From NCBI GenBank assembly GCA_034521835.1, contig JAXHMA010000010.1, positions 1 through 64,000 of the forward strand: a stretch of DNA of 64,000 nt, in the 5' to 3' direction. The DNA is from JAMQKA01 sp034521835 (lineage in GTDB: Bacteria > Bacteroidota > Rhodothermia > Balneolales > Balneolaceae). Of this stretch, positions 63,082 through 64,000 are shown in pieces. Made by a program: the position numbers and the translations under genes. The notes beneath the pieces are model-generated. The model was not told the origin of the DNA and did not search any database. It saw nothing but the letters and a program-made list of their open reading frames with translations. Position 1 is the first letter of the stretch. Every line of letters begins with the position of its first letter.

Positions 63082-64000
63082 ATGATCCGTTTACAACCTC
63101 CTCCCCTAATTATTTTTCTGACCATACTATTGCTATCACTCGTGAATACCTCACCCACATCTGCGCAGAATTCGGGCGTACTCATTCTGGCCCACGGCGG
63201 CAGCCAGCAGTGGAATGACGCGGTTATTGAAGCCGCCGAACCGCTCAAAAAAGAATATCAGATTGAGTTCGCCTTCGGCATGGCCAATTATGTGACCATG
63301 CACAACGGCATCAAGACGCTGGCGGAGCAGGGCGTGGACAGCATCGCCGTGGTACAGCTTTTTATCTCCAGCTACAGTCCCATCATCAGGCAGAACCGCT
63401 ATCTGCTGGGCAAGCGCGACTCGGTGCCCAACCCCATGATGCCGATGATGCATCACATCAACGAATACAAACAGATGATGGGGATTGAGGAGGATACCGC
63501 CTCTGGTGACGGACACGGCCACCACCGCTTCTACATGCCGGAAGACCTGCCGCAGCTTCCGCTGGAAGCTCACGTTTCCCTCGCCCCACCGCTGGATGAT
63601 CATCCCGTTGTTGCCAACATCCTGAGCAAGCGGATACAGGAGCTCAGTACTAATCCCGCGAACGAAACGGTGCTGGTGGTGGCGCACGGCCCCAACAGCG
63701 AGGAAGACAACGCGAAATGGATCGCCACGATGGAAAGCCTGGCACAGAAAATTCAGAAAACCCAGCAGAAAAAGGGCACACCCTATAAGCAGATTTTCGC
63801 CACCACGGTGCGCGACGACGCTTCCGATGCCATCTTCAACCAAGCCAAAGCCAACCTCCGCGCGATGGTGCGACAGGCCGGCCAGTTGGGGAGGTCATCG
63901 TGGTGCCGCTGTTTCTCTCCTCCGGCGGACGCGAGCAGGCCATAGCCGAGCGGCTGGGGGGCCTCGACTTCAAGTGGAGCGGCAAAACGCTGCTGCCCGA
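63082..64000 (+). CDS. Exported CbiX/sirohydrochlorin-chelatase-like protein (frameshifted, cut by window end)
   Basis: Signal peptide (LIIFLTILLLSLVNTSPTSAQ) leads to a CbiX-like domain: SGVLILAHGGSQQWNDAV with the conserved His, then FAFGMANYVTMHNGIKTLAE and VVQLFISSYSPIIR. A second half shows VLVVAHGPNSEEDNAKWIA and IFATTVRDDASDAI. A frameshift near 63885 leads to EVIVVPLFLSSGGREQAIAE, which matches the C-terminal domain and runs off the window. The family inserts metal into tetrapyrroles in the cytoplasm, so an exported form in a haem cluster is odd; it may bind or de-metallate haem in the periplasm. Confidence 0.8.

Noticed and set aside
63151..63843. 230-residue minus-strand ORF
   Set aside because: Antisense to the CbiX-like gene, which carries a signal peptide and family motifs.
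1..64000. CRISPR array or rRNA operon
   Set aside because: No regularly spaced short repeats and no rRNA-like conserved stretches were seen.

Overview
The window looks like a chromosome segment of a Bacteroidota/Balneolota-type bacterium. The evidence is qualitative: a DUF5916 outer-membrane protein, a TonB receptor with an HmuY-like lipoprotein, a Bacteroidota-style contractile injection locus with CIS_TMP and DUF4255 proteins, a bacilliredoxin, and IS1380, IS4 and ISXO2-like elements. I cannot name a species.

Layout. (1) 1-8 kb, minus strand: a bifunctional (p)ppGpp synthetase/hydrolase (spoT/rel), a small outer-membrane barrel, a DUF5916 protein and a two-component pair. All are broken by several frameshifts. 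(2) 8-13 kb: a TPR remnant and small envelope-type genes (signal-peptide proteins, a FecR-like protein, a membrane protein, a peptidoglycan-binding protein). (3) 13-41 kb, minus strand: an extracellular contractile injection system (eCIS). In transcription order it has a Pvc16/DUF4255 protein, an unknown gene, sheath, two tubes, DUF5908, LysM adaptor, VgrG-like spike, PAAR tip, gp25 wedge, baseplate J, Afp12-like protein, PKD protein, tape-measure protein and AAA+ ATPase. It ends in a roughly 1470-residue DUF4157 (eCIS-core) protein carrying a nuclease-like domain and a helix-hairpin-helix tail, the probable cargo. An AraC-type regulator sits at its upstream edge. An IS4-type element with a target duplication splits the baseplate J gene. 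(4) 41-44 kb: a tRNA-Leu(UAA) integration hotspot with a decayed integrase, a stranded tRNA 5' half, an intact tyrosine integrase and the complete tRNA. (5) 44-58 kb: hflC/hflK, a membrane SpoIIE-type phosphatase, a complete IS1380 element, a bacilliredoxin, superoxide dismutase, sthA, a DUF429 protein, aspS and a NarL-type response regulator. (6) 58-64 kb: an HMA-AraC regulator, a deleted ISXO2-like element, then a haem/iron-uptake cluster (TonB receptor, HmuY-like lipoprotein, exported CbiX-like chelatase) behind two tandem 19-bp palindromic operators.

Frameshifts are dense on the left and rare on the right, and several fall in homopolymers, so many are probably sequence errors. The IS4 insertion is a real lesion: deleting the element and one target copy restores one continuous baseplate reading frame.
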